Origin: Endomicrobiales bacterium
GTDB taxonomy: Bacteria; Elusimicrobiota; Endomicrobiia; Endomicrobiales; JAFGGC01
Length of the DNA stretch: 64,000 nucleotides
Reading direction: 5' to 3'
Assembly: GCA_016930715.1 (NCBI GenBank)
Contig: JAFGGC010000011.1
Span: 62,001-126,000 of the forward strand
Made by a program: the position numbers and the translations under genes. Under the pieces are notes generated by a model, which saw nothing but the letters and a program-made list of their open reading frames with translations, made no database searches and was not told the origin of the DNA. How positions within the stretch are numbered: position 1 is the stretch's first letter; the number at the start of each line of letters is the position of its first letter. This document shows positions 18,092 to 27,327 of the stretch, in pieces.

Positions 18092-19094
18092 TTTTCTCCA
18101 GTTTTTTCAGCTTGGCAAGGCTCTGCCTTATGTCTATTTTGCCCTGGCAGACTTCTATGCACCTTCCACATCCGGTGCAGGCATAGAAACCGAAATTTTC
18201 CTTTCTGTACACGAGTTTGCACGCGTAAAAGTTCTTGAGGCGCTTCGCTCTCGTGTTTTTGGGGTTTCCGCCGCCAGCGACCCTCGCGTAGCCGGCAGAC
18301 TGGCACGAATCCCAGGTTCTTATCCTTGACCAGATGTCCTTTGTCTCCGAAAGAATAAAGCAGTAGCACGTTCCGCACACGAACCTGCACGCGTCGCACT
18401 CCACGCACGTTGAAGCTATATCGTCGTCCCAAGCTTTTGAGTTGTACGTTGAGCTGACGATTCTCTGGGGGTCAGTCCAGTTTAGTTCGGAATTGTTATT
18501 TTTTACGAGTTCCGTGATCCTCTTCCTCATTTTTTCCCTTTCCTGAAGTAGGATCGGCTGAGGATCTTGAAAATAATGCTTTCTGACCGAAATAAGCTGT
18601 TCTGCTGTTTTAGTGGCTATTTCAACTATGAATCCCCCCCGCGTCGGGCTCAGGTTTATGTCAAAACCCTTGCTGGGAAAAGGGTCTTCGTCCATACTTG
18701 TGCAAAAACATGTTTTTCTGAAATCATCGCAGTCGGAGGATATTATTATGGTGTTTTCCCTTCTTTTCAGATAATAAGGGTCGGAAACCGGGCTCCCGAC
18801 GAACATCGAATCGGTGGTCTTAAGATGGTTTAAATCGCAGTTCTTGCATCCTATTAGTATGGTTTTTTGGGCGGAAGGTTCAGCGGTTACTTCTTCCTTG
18901 ACAGGGAAGAAGAACTTCTTTATAGGCTGAATCGAACGGTATTTCGTGATCGTTATCGAATGCGAGTTAGCTTCGTTGAGACGTCTCCACTTGAGTTCGC
19001 CTTCGTAGTCGATGAGTCCGAAGACCCTGTATTGCGAAACAAGGGAGGAAATGAAATTGAGCCAGTTGGTTTCTGTTACGAAATATGTCAGCAT
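18084..19094 (-). CDS. 4Fe-4S sulfhydrogenase HydB / AsrA-like subunit
   Basis: GCKNCDLNHLKTTD...CVECDACRFVCGTCYCF...CTGCGRCIEVCQGKIDIR. Confidence 0.85.
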   Translation of the reverse strand: MLTYFVTETNWLNFISSLVSQYRVFGLIDYEGELKWRRLNEANSHSITITKYRSIQPIKKFFFPVKEEVTAEPSAQKTILIGCKNCDLNHLKTTDSMFVGSPVSDPYYLKRRENTIIISSDCDDFRKTCFCTSMDEDPFPSKGFDINLSPTRGGFIVEIATKTAEQLISVRKHYFQDPQPILLQEREKMRKRITELVKNNNSELNWTDPQRIVSSTYNSKAWDDDIASTCVECDACRFVCGTCYCFILSETKDIWSRIRTWDSCQSAGYARVAGGGNPKNTRAKRLKNFYACKLVYRKENFGFYACTGCGRCIEVCQGKIDIRQSLAKLKKLEKNV

Positions 19095-19145
19095 ATCGTG
19101 AATATTTTCACATAAAAACTATAAAAAAAAGCATACTGCCCTTCT

Positions 19146-19174
19146 ATGATATATTTTTTTGATTTTTAAGTCAA
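19146..19174 (-). promoter_or_regulatory. sigma70-type promoter for the hydrogenase operon
   Basis: Minus strand TTGACT-N17-TATCAT, exact 17-nt spacer, about 45 nt predicted leader to the start at 19094. Confidence 0.72.
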
Positions 19175-19177
19175 TTT

Positions 19178-20410
19178 TCAGGAATTTTGTTTCTTTATTT
19201 CTTTGATTATCCAGGGGACAATATCGTACAGATCCCCCTCGATTGCATACGTCGCGACTTTCATCATAGGGCAGTGCGGGTCCTTGTTTATGGCCACTAT
19301 AACGTCGGAGGAGCCCATACCTACAAGATGCTGGATCTGGCCTGATATGCCGCACGCGAAATATATCTTCGGGCTTACCGTCCTCCCTGTCTGCCCGACC
19401 TGATGTGAGTATGGTATCCATCCGGAATCAACCGCCGCCCTCGACGAGCCGACCGCGCCTCCTATCGCTTCGGCAAGTTCTTCTATAATCCTGAAACCCT
19501 CTGGCTTGCCCAGCCCTCTTCCTCCTGAAACTATTATGTCCGCGTCGGCCAGGTTGACTTTAGCGGACGTGTCCTTTATGAACTGAAGGAAGTTGGTCCT
19601 GTTTATCAATTTTTCAGCGTCAAACGGCTTCTTGACGATTTCCCCCTTCCTTGATTCGTCCTTCTGCGAAGGTTTAAAGACCTTGTGCCTGACCGTGGCC
19701 ATCTGGGGTCTGTGCCTGGGCGTCAGGATCGTGGCCATTATGTTTCCGCCGAATGCCGGACGGGTCTGCATTAGGTTGCGGTTCGAGAGGTCGACGTCGA
19801 GCGCCGTGCAGTCAGCGGTAAGCCCGGTCCTTATCTTTGCAGCCACCCTAGAAGCGAACGAACGGCCGATGTTGGTTGCCCCCATAAGTACGATTTCAGG
19901 TTTTTCCTGCTCTAACAGGTGGGCTAGTATGTCCGAGTAAGGATCGTCAAGGAACTCGACAAAAATGGGATGGTCGTACACGTAAACTTTGTCCGCGCCG
20001 TGCTGAATGAGGGTCTGGGCTTTGGATTCGATATTCGACCCGATGAGTATCGCGCTCAAGGGAACGTCCAGCTTCTTTGCAAGCCTTCCGCCCTCGTTAA
20101 GGAGCTCAAAGACGACGGGCGATATCTCGCCGTGCCTCTGCTCGGCGTAAACCCATATGCCCCTGTAATGGGAAGGATCGATGTCAAGATTGATGGGTTC
20201 TTCTTTTATGAGTTCTATGGCGCCGAACTTCTTGCACGCTTCCATGCACGCCCCGCAGAACGTGCACTTGTGCAGGTCTATCACGGCGAGCTTGAGTTTC
20301 TTGGGATGTTCGGGACGGTCAACGAGCACGATGGCCCCGAAAGGGCAGGACTTGACGCACAACGCGCATCCTATGCATTTGTCTTGTATGACTTTAATCT
20401 GGTTTGACAT
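19178..20410 (-). CDS. etfA: Electron transfer flavoprotein alpha with N-terminal 2x[4Fe-4S] domain
   Basis: CIGCALCVKSCPFGAI and CTFCGACMEACKKFGAI, then EtfA core with C-terminal VDSGWIPYSHQVGQTGRTVSPKIYFACGISGQIQHLVGM. Confidence 0.95.
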   Translation of the reverse strand: MSNQIKVIQDKCIGCALCVKSCPFGAIVLVDRPEHPKKLKLAVIDLHKCTFCGACMEACKKFGAIELIKEEPINLDIDPSHYRGIWVYAEQRHGEISPVVFELLNEGGRLAKKLDVPLSAILIGSNIESKAQTLIQHGADKVYVYDHPIFVEFLDDPYSDILAHLLEQEKPEIVLMGATNIGRSFASRVAAKIRTGLTADCTALDVDLSNRNLMQTRPAFGGNIMATILTPRHRPQMATVRHKVFKPSQKDESRKGEIVKKPFDAEKLINRTNFLQFIKDTSAKVNLADADIIVSGGRGLGKPEGFRIIEELAEAIGGAVGSSRAAVDSGWIPYSHQVGQTGRTVSPKIYFACGISGQIQHLVGMGSSDVIVAINKDPHCPMMKVATYAIEGDLYDIVPWIIKEIKKQNS

Positions 20411-20425
20411 TCTTTTCTTCCCGTT

Positions 20426-21211
20426 TTATACCAATTGCGACCCTTTGAGCTTAGAAACAAGCGTTTCTGCGACTTCTTCCGGAGAACCGTCTATCTTCAT
20501 CCCGCCCTGCCTCGGAGGCGGACTAAATACCTTCATAACCTGAGTTGGAGAACCGGTAAGCCCTATGTTGTCCTTTTCAGCTTTTATCTTTTCCGCGGTA
20601 AGCTGGAGTATCTGCGCCTTCTTTGAGTTCATCATTCCTCTTAACGAAGGCAGTCTCGGCGTGTTTATCTCCTTGACCACGGTTATCAGTGCCGGCAGAG
20701 GCATTTCAATTATATCGTATCCGTCTTCCATCATTCGCTCGACTTTCATGTAATTCGGTTTTATTTCTTCTATTTTCTTGACATAGGCTACGTGCGGTAT
20801 ATCAAGCATTTCAGCGACCCCCGGTCCCACCTGGGCGGTATCGCCGTCAGTGGCCTGTTTGCCGCAGATTATGAGGTCGTATTCGGCTATTGTCCTTATG
20901 GCCTGGGCGATAGTGTATGACGTTGCCCAGGTGTCGGCTCCGGCAAACGCCCTGTCGGATACAAGAACGGCATTGTCCACGCCGCGCGCGATGGCTTCCC
21001 TGAGCGCGCTTTCGGCCTGCGGCGGCCCCATGGTCAGTACAGTGACCTTTCCGTTCGTCCTTTCCTTAATCCTGACGGCCTCTTCGATGGCGTACTCGTC
21101 AAAAGGATTGATTATGGATTCCACGCCCTCCCTTTTCAAGGTTCCGGTCGTTGAATCTATCTGGACGTTGGTCGTGTTCGGCACCTGTTTTATGCAGACT
21201 ATTACGTTCAT
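20426..21211 (-). CDS. etfB: Electron transfer flavoprotein beta
   Basis: MNVIVCIKQVPNT..., INPFDEYAIEEAVRIKE, CGKQATDGDTAQVGPGVAE. Confidence 0.96.
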   Translation of the reverse strand: MNVIVCIKQVPNTTNVQIDSTTGTLKREGVESIINPFDEYAIEEAVRIKERTNGKVTVLTMGPPQAESALREAIARGVDNAVLVSDRAFAGADTWATSYTIAQAIRTIAEYDLIICGKQATDGDTAQVGPGVAEMLDIPHVAYVKKIEEIKPNYMKVERMMEDGYDIIEMPLPALITVVKEINTPRLPSLRGMMNSKKAQILQLTAEKIKAEKDNIGLTGSPTQVMKVFSPPPRQGGMKIDGSPEEVAETLVSKLKGSQLV

Positions 21212-21223
21212 CGTGCCCTCTGG

Positions 21224-22384
21224 TTACTTCTTTCCGGCGGATTCCTTTATAAGACTGAGCGCTATTTCGTTTTTCTGTATCTGGCTAGTGCCTTCGTACA
21301 GCGTCGTGATCTTGGCGTCCCTCATCATTTTTTCCACCGGGTATTCGCGTATGTAGCCGTACCCTCCGAATATCTGAACGGCGTTCGTGGTGACCCTAAC
21401 GGCGACCTCGGACGCGTACAGCTTGGACATCGCGGATTCCTTCGTGGTGCGTTTACCGGGGTTCGCATCCATCATCTTCGCGGTCTGATATATCAGGCAC
21501 CTTGCCGCTTCGACTTCCGTGGCCATATCGGCCAGCATATGCTGGATTCCCTGAAAACTCGCTATGGGCTGGCCGTACTGGACCCTTGTTCTGGCGTAAT
21601 CGACCGCTTCTTCAAGCGCTCCCGCCGCTATTCCCAGCGCCTGGGCAGCCACTCCGGGCCTTGATGCGTCAAGAGTCCCCTGCGCTATAATAAGGCCGTG
21701 ACCCTCCTTGCCTATGAGGTTTTCCTTTGGAACCTTGCAGTTGTTGAATATGAGCTCCCTTGTGACGGAAGCCCTTATTCCCATCTTCTTTTCTTTTTTT
21801 CCGAATTCGAAACCCGGCATTCCCTTTTCAAGTATGAAACAGGATATACCTCTTGCTCCCCTGTCGGGATTGGTCTTTGCGAAAACCGTGTAAACATCGG
21901 CTTCGCCGGCGTTCGTGATGAAACACTTCGTGCCGTTGAGTATATAGTGATCCCCTTCCTTTTTGGCGTGGCTTCTCATCGCCGTGGCGTCGGAACCGGC
22001 TTCGGGTTCCGTGAGCCCGAAGGCGGCAAGCTTCTTTCCAGCCGCTATCTCCGGAAGGTATTTTTTCTTTTGCTCTTCGTTTGCCGCGATGAGTATCGGG
22101 AACGTTCCAAGAGCGGTTGCCGCAAGGGCAAGAGCAATACCGCCGTCGACTTTACAAAGCTCCTCAATCACGAGGACGAGCCCCATAACGCCGGCGCCGA
22201 ATCCTCCGTACTCCTGCGGGATGTAAACACCGCAAAGATCGGCCTTCGCCATCTCTTCCACCAGCGGCCAGGGAAATTCCTCCTTTTCGTCATAATGCTC
22301 TCTTACGGGTTTGATTTTCTCTCTGGCGATTTTTCTCGCCAGGTCAATCATCATTTTTTGTTCATCGGTTAAAAAGTAGTCCAT
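21224..22384 (-). CDS. Acyl-CoA dehydrogenase
   Basis: FGLTEPEAGSDATAM, GGYGYIREYPVEKMMRDAKITTLYEGTSQIQ, with the catalytic-Glu region intact. Confidence 0.95.
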   Translation of the reverse strand: MDYFLTDEQKMMIDLARKIAREKIKPVREHYDEKEEFPWPLVEEMAKADLCGVYIPQEYGGFGAGVMGLVLVIEELCKVDGGIALALAATALGTFPILIAANEEQKKKYLPEIAAGKKLAAFGLTEPEAGSDATAMRSHAKKEGDHYILNGTKCFITNAGEADVYTVFAKTNPDRGARGISCFILEKGMPGFEFGKKEKKMGIRASVTRELIFNNCKVPKENLIGKEGHGLIIAQGTLDASRPGVAAQALGIAAGALEEAVDYARTRVQYGQPIASFQGIQHMLADMATEVEAARCLIYQTAKMMDANPGKRTTKESAMSKLYASEVAVRVTTNAVQIFGGYGYIREYPVEKMMRDAKITTLYEGTSQIQKNEIALSLIKESAGKK

Positions 22385-22416
22385 TTTTCCTCCGCCGTGC
22401 TCTTGCTGCTAATATA

Positions 22417-23103
22417 TCAATCAATTTCCTTCAACGCCCTTTTCGCTGCCACCTGCTGCGCGTCTTTTTTTGAACGCCCGGAACCCTTAGCCAGGAGTTT
22501 TCTTTTCAGGTACACGCCTATCTCGAATATCTTCTCGTGGTCCGGGCCAGATTCGTTTAAAACCCTGTACTCCGGAAGAGTCTGGTACTTCAATTGAATC
22601 TGTTCCTGAAGCTTGCTCTTTGGATCGTTTATTACTATTCTTTTCTGTTGCTCTAGATACGCGAGTATGAATGCTCTTGCCGAATCGTAGCCCGAATCGA
22701 GATAAATCGCCGCGATCACGGCCTCAAGCGTGTTCGACAGCAGACTGTCCCTCTTCCTGCCCCCGTTTATTTCCTCGCCCTTGCTGATAAGGAAGTACTG
22801 GCCCAGCTTCAGTTTTTTAGCCCATTTTGCCAGGTTCTGCCTTGATACTATCTGGGATTTAAACTGGGAAAGCTTTCCTTCATCCTGAGAGGGGTGCTTG
22901 AGGTACAGAAAATCCGCTACCACGGCCGAAAGAACGCTGTCACCAAGGAACTCCATCCTTTCATTGCTGAATGGCAGCCCTTTTTCGGCCGCGTAGGACT
23001 TATGCGTGAACGCTTTCTGCAAAAGATCTTTATTTCTGAATTCGTAATCCAACGCTTTCTTTATTTTGTCTACGTCAAGTTCATTTGTCATATCTTTTGG
23101 CAA
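22417..23103 (-). CDS. rnc: Ribonuclease III
   Basis: NERMEFLGDSVLSAVVADFLY signature plus C-terminal dsRBD GRSKKDAQQVAAKRAL. Confidence 0.96.
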   Translation of the reverse strand: MPKDMTNELDVDKIKKALDYEFRNKDLLQKAFTHKSYAAEKGLPFSNERMEFLGDSVLSAVVADFLYLKHPSQDEGKLSQFKSQIVSRQNLAKWAKKLKLGQYFLISKGEEINGGRKRDSLLSNTLEAVIAAIYLDSGYDSARAFILAYLEQQKRIVINDPKSKLQEQIQLKYQTLPEYRVLNESGPDHEKIFEIGVYLKRKLLAKGSGRSKKDAQQVAAKRALKEID

Positions 23104-24322
23104 TAATGACCGCGTTATGCCCGCCGAACCCCAAAGAGTTTGAAAGCCCGCAGTTGAACTTTATATCGCGGGGTTTGTTCGGGACGTAATCAAGGTCGCA
23201 TTCCGGATCGGGCGTTTCGTAATTAATGGTGGGGTGCACGAAACCTTCCTTCATACAAAGGACCATAGCTATGAGTTCGCACGCTCCGGCAGCTCCGAGC
23301 AGATGTCCGGTCATCGATTTTGTCGAAGAAACGGGTATCCTTTTGGCCCTTTCACCGAACACTTTTTTTATCGCCAGCGTTTCGGTTTTGTCGTTGTATT
23401 CAGTTGACGTACCGTGTGCGTTTATATAGTCTATCTCGTCAGGCGAAATGCCGGCGTCTTTTATCGCGGCTCGTATCGCCTGGACCGCCGTTTCGGCTTC
23501 GGGGTGAGGCGCCGTTATGTGATAAGCGTCATCGCTGGCACCATAACCGGCCACTTCGGCGTATATCTTCGCCCCTCTTGCCACGGCATGCTCGAGGGTC
23601 TCAAACACGAGGATGCCGGCTCCTTCGGCCATTAGAAAACCGTCGCGCGTCTTGTCGAAGGGCCTTGAAGCTTTCTGCGGATCGTCGTTTCTCGTAGTAA
23701 GGGCTTTTATGCTGCAAAAACCCGCGAGACCAAGCGGCGTTATCGCCGCTTCCGAACCGCCTGTTATCATTATGTCGGCATCTCCGGAACGAAGAAGCCT
23801 CAGGGCGTCTCCCATCGCATGATTGGCGGACGCGCACGCGCTCGTCACCGCGTAATTGGGCCCGGTGAATCCGTACTCAATGGCTATCTCCCCCGGAAGG
23901 ATATTCGTTATTATCATCGGAATCAGGAATGGGCTGACCCTTTTCGGGCCTTTTGAAAGAAGAACCTGTTCTTCCTCCTCTATAACGTCGAGGCCGCCTA
24001 TCCCAGTCCCCGTAATAACACCTATCCTTGTAAGGTCTTCCTTGGATACGTCAAGTCCGGAGTCCTTTATGGCCATCTTCGCCGCGGATACGCCGAACTG
24101 GGTGAACCTTGCCATACGGCGGGCTTTTTTCCTGTCAAGAAAATCCTCAGGTTTGAAATCCTTGACGGTACCCGCTATCTGCGAAGTGAAGTTAGACACG
24201 TCAAAAACAGTAATGCGGTTTGCTCCGGATACCCCGTTCTTTAGCGACCGAACGTAGTTATCACTACCTATGCCAATAGGTGATATGATACCGATACCGG
24301 TGACTACTATCCGTTTTTTCAT
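23081..24322 (-). CDS. fabF: Beta-ketoacyl-ACP synthase II
   Basis: VTSACASANHAMGDALR, NAHGTSTEYNDKTET, STKSMTGHLLGAAGA. Confidence 0.96.
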   Translation of the reverse strand: MKKRIVVTGIGIISPIGIGSDNYVRSLKNGVSGANRITVFDVSNFTSQIAGTVKDFKPEDFLDRKKARRMARFTQFGVSAAKMAIKDSGLDVSKEDLTRIGVITGTGIGGLDVIEEEEQVLLSKGPKRVSPFLIPMIITNILPGEIAIEYGFTGPNYAVTSACASANHAMGDALRLLRSGDADIMITGGSEAAITPLGLAGFCSIKALTTRNDDPQKASRPFDKTRDGFLMAEGAGILVFETLEHAVARGAKIYAEVAGYGASDDAYHITAPHPEAETAVQAIRAAIKDAGISPDEIDYINAHGTSTEYNDKTETLAIKKVFGERAKRIPVSSTKSMTGHLLGAAGACELIAMVLCMKEGFVHPTINYETPDPECDLDYVPNKPRDIKFNCGLSNSLGFGGHNAVIIAKRYDK

Positions 24323-24342
24323 ATGCTATAGTATTGATTTTG

Positions 24343-24582
24343 CTATTTAGGCTGGTGGTTCTTTATATAGTCGATAGCCTGACCGACCGTTTGGATCTTT
24401 TCGGCGTCTTCATCGGGGATCTCGAGTCCGAATTCTTCCTCAAACGCCATAACTAGTTCAACCGTATCGAGTGAATCGGCACCGAGATCGTTGACGAACG
24501 ACGATTGCGGCGTGACTTCCGCGGGATCTACTCCCAACTGCTCTACTATAATCTCTTTTACCCTTGCCTCTACGTCTGCCAT
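24343..24582 (-). CDS. acpP: Acyl carrier protein
   Basis: [32 protein letters not shown]. Confidence 0.97.
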   Translation of the reverse strand: MADVEARVKEIIVEQLGVDPAEVTPQSSFVNDLGADSLDTVELVMAFEEEFGLEIPDEDAEKIQTVGQAIDYIKNHQPK

Positions 24583-24642
24583 TTTGCTTCCTCCTGTTTT
24601 GTATTGAGGTTGATTGTGCTCAACCGTATTATACTATATATA

Positions 24643-25386
24643 TTATATGTACATACCACCGTTTATAGAAATAACGTGGCCCGTTATGTAAGCGGATTCG
24701 TCGGAACACAGGAAAAGCGCCGCCTTTGCCACATCCTCCGGTTCGCCAAAGCGGCCCAGCGGTATCACATCATAGTATTTCTTCTTGACTTCATCCGTTA
24801 GTGTATCAGTCATCGCGCTTTTTATGAAACCCGGAGCTATGGCGTTCACAAGCACGTTCCTTGACGCGAATTCCTTCGCGCACGTTTTCGTAAGCGCTAT
24901 GACTCCGCCTTTGGAAGCCGAGTAGTTCGCCTGCCCTGGATTGCCCATCATGCCTACAACAGACGCGATATTGACTATCCTGCCGGAGCGCTGTTTCATC
25001 ATTGTTCTTGAAACCGCCTTTGTGCAGTTGAACACGCCTTTCAGGTTTATACCTATAACCAAGTCCCAGTCTTGATCGCTCATTCTCATCAAAAGATTGT
25101 CCCTGGTTATCCCGGCATTGTTAATAAGTATATTTATTTTAGAAAATTTGTCAAGTACCTGCTGCATCATTTTTTCACAGTCTTCGATAATCGCAACGTT
25201 TCCGACGACGAAATGTGTCTCGGTTCCGTATTTTGCCTTGATTTCTTCTGCGGTTTTTTGGGCAAGCTCGGCCTTTATATCCGAAATTATGACTTTTGCC
25301 CCTTCCTTGGAGAATGTTTCGGCTATCGCTCTCCCGATGCCCTGGGCTCCTCCCGTGATTACCGCGACTTGGTCTTTCAATCTCAT
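24643..25386 (-). CDS. fabG: 3-oxoacyl-ACP reductase
   Basis: TGGAQGIGRAIAETF, NNAGITRDNLLMRM, YSASKGGVIALTKT. Confidence 0.95.
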   Translation of the reverse strand: MRLKDQVAVITGGAQGIGRAIAETFSKEGAKVIISDIKAELAQKTAEEIKAKYGTETHFVVGNVAIIEDCEKMMQQVLDKFSKINILINNAGITRDNLLMRMSDQDWDLVIGINLKGVFNCTKAVSRTMMKQRSGRIVNIASVVGMMGNPGQANYSASKGGVIALTKTCAKEFASRNVLVNAIAPGFIKSAMTDTLTDEVKKKYYDVIPLGRFGEPEDVAKAALFLCSDESAYITGHVISINGGMYI

Positions 25387-26327
25387 TTCGTGAGCTCCTC
25401 AAGTGTTTTTTCAAGCGACTTCATATCTTCAATGTTCAGGCATTTTTTAGTCTTATCGATCCTGCGCATAAGGCCGGACAAAACTCGTTGAGGTCCCAGT
25501 TCAATGAAGATCTCTATACCGGAATTGATCATTGCTCTTATGGAATCTTCCCACAAAACTGGGCTGTTTATCTGCCTCACCAGTTTGTCTTTCACCTTTT
25601 CCGAATTCTCCGTCAATTGAGCGTCGCAATTGGTTATTACTTTAAATGACATATTAGAAAATTGATATTTCTTTAATTCTTCGTTCATTAGCTCAGCCGC
25701 CTGTTTCATAAGTGACGAATGGAACGGGCCAGAAACTGCTAGCATAACGGCCTTTGCCGCCCCGGCGACCCGGGCAAGCTCAACCGCTTTTTTGACGGCT
25801 TCCGTTGCGCCCGCGATAACAATCTGTTCGGAAGTATTGTAATTCACGGGCTCGCAGACGCCCATATCCTTCGCCTTCGCGCATACTTCGGTCAACTTGT
25901 CCCTGCCAAGACCGATTATTGCCGCCATCGTCCCGGGATTCGCCTGCGAAGCCTTTTGAATGAATTCGCCCCTTGCTTTTACAAGCTTCAAACCGTCCGC
26001 AAGACTGAACGCTCCGCTCGCGCACAGAGCCGAATATTCTCCGAGGGAATGCCCTGCGCATAAAACCGTATCGCCCGAAACGTCGTATCTTGAACGGAAA
26101 GCATCGAAAATCGCTATGCTCGAAGTGAAAATTGCCGGCTGCGTGTATTGGGTCTGTTTCAGCGTTTCTTCCGGACCTTCAAAAACTATTTTTTTCAGGT
26201 CAAAACCCAGAACTTCATTCGCATTATCATAAACGGATTTTGCCTGCGGGAAGTTGTCATACATCTCCTTGCCCATTCCCACATACTGCGAACCCTGCCC
26301 CGGAAACAATAACCCTATTCTTTTCAT
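25383..26327 (-). CDS. fabD: Malonyl-CoA:ACP transacylase
   Basis: LFPGQGSQYVGMGKE, GHSLGEYSAL. Confidence 0.96.
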   Translation of the reverse strand: MKRIGLLFPGQGSQYVGMGKEMYDNFPQAKSVYDNANEVLGFDLKKIVFEGPEETLKQTQYTQPAIFTSSIAIFDAFRSRYDVSGDTVLCAGHSLGEYSALCASGAFSLADGLKLVKARGEFIQKASQANPGTMAAIIGLGRDKLTEVCAKAKDMGVCEPVNYNTSEQIVIAGATEAVKKAVELARVAGAAKAVMLAVSGPFHSSLMKQAAELMNEELKKYQFSNMSFKVITNCDAQLTENSEKVKDKLVRQINSPVLWEDSIRAMINSGIEIFIELGPQRVLSGLMRRIDKTKKCLNIEDMKSLEKTLEELTK

Positions 26328-26334
26328 GTTTTTC

Positions 26335-27327
26335 CTACAGCTTGATCAAGGTGGCGCCCCAGGTAAATCCTCCGCCGAAGGCTACGAGCTCCACTAAATC
26401 GCCCTTTTTAACAGTTCCGTCTTTTCTTGCCTCGTCAAGGCCTATTATCGTGGTTGCCGCCGAAACGTTCCCGTATTTATCGAGGTTAACGAACACTCTT
26501 TCAAGCGGGAAGTCCAGTTTCTTGGCAATGGCGTCTATTATCCTCTTGTTGGCCTGATGCGGTATGACAAGAGCTATATCCTTCAATTCCTTTCCGGAAA
26601 TTCTTAACGCCTCCTCTGCCGCTTCAACCATTTTCGTCACTGCCACCTTGAAAACCTCTTTGCCGGACATTTTAAGGAAATTAAGTCTTTCGTCGATTGT
26701 TTTCTGGCAGCAGGGGTTCCTTGAACCGCCACCAGGCATGTTCAACAGATAATCGTAATTACCGTCGGCGCCCATGAATACCGAGAGCACCCCGTTTTCC
26801 CCGTTCTCTGATCTTCCAAGCACCATCGCCCCCGCTCCGTCACCGAAAAGCACGCAAGTATTCCTGTCTGTCCAGTCCGTGATTTTCGAAAGGGTTTCCG
26901 CGCCTATCAAAAGGACCTTCTTGTACAATCCCGTTTCGATATGCGTTTTAGCGATAGACATACCGTAAATGAAACCCGAACATGCAGCGGCAATATCGAA
27001 TGCCGCGCAGCTTTTAATGCCAAGGCCCTTCTGAACATAACACGCCGTTGACGGAAAAAACATGTCGGGCGTTATAGTGGCCACTATGATTTCTTCGATC
27101 TCCTCGGCTTTCACGCCGGCTTCTTCAAGCGCTTTCTTTGAAGCCTCTATAGCAAGGTCAGACGTCGCCGTTTTCTCGTCGGCGATCCTTCTTTCCTTTA
27201 TTCCGGTCCTTGTCGTTATCCATTCATCGGAAGTCTGGACCATTTTTTCTAGGTCCGCGTTCGTCAGAACCTTTGGCGGCAAGAACGAGCCCGTGCCTAA
27301 GATGGATACTCCGTACTGTTTAGTCAT
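26335..27327 (-). CDS. fabH: Beta-ketoacyl-ACP synthase III
   Basis: AACSGFIYGMSIA, IPHQANKRIIDAIAKKL, NLDKYGNVSAAT. Confidence 0.96.
   Translation of the reverse strand: MTKQYGVSILGTGSFLPPKVLTNADLEKMVQTSDEWITTRTGIKERRIADEKTATSDLAIEASKKALEEAGVKAEEIEEIIVATITPDMFFPSTACYVQKGLGIKSCAAFDIAAACSGFIYGMSIAKTHIETGLYKKVLLIGAETLSKITDWTDRNTCVLFGDGAGAMVLGRSENGENGVLSVFMGADGNYDYLLNMPGGGSRNPCCQKTIDERLNFLKMSGKEVFKVAVTKMVEAAEEALRISGKELKDIALVIPHQANKRIIDAIAKKLDFPLERVFVNLDKYGNVSAATTIIGLDEARKDGTVKKGDLVELVAFGGGFTWGATLIKL

Noticed and set aside
8150-19094. Respiratory complex I (Nuo) operon
   Set aside because: Large subunit keeps both NiFe CxxC pairs and the neighbourhood has Mrp subunits and hyp genes, so a hydrogenase fits better.
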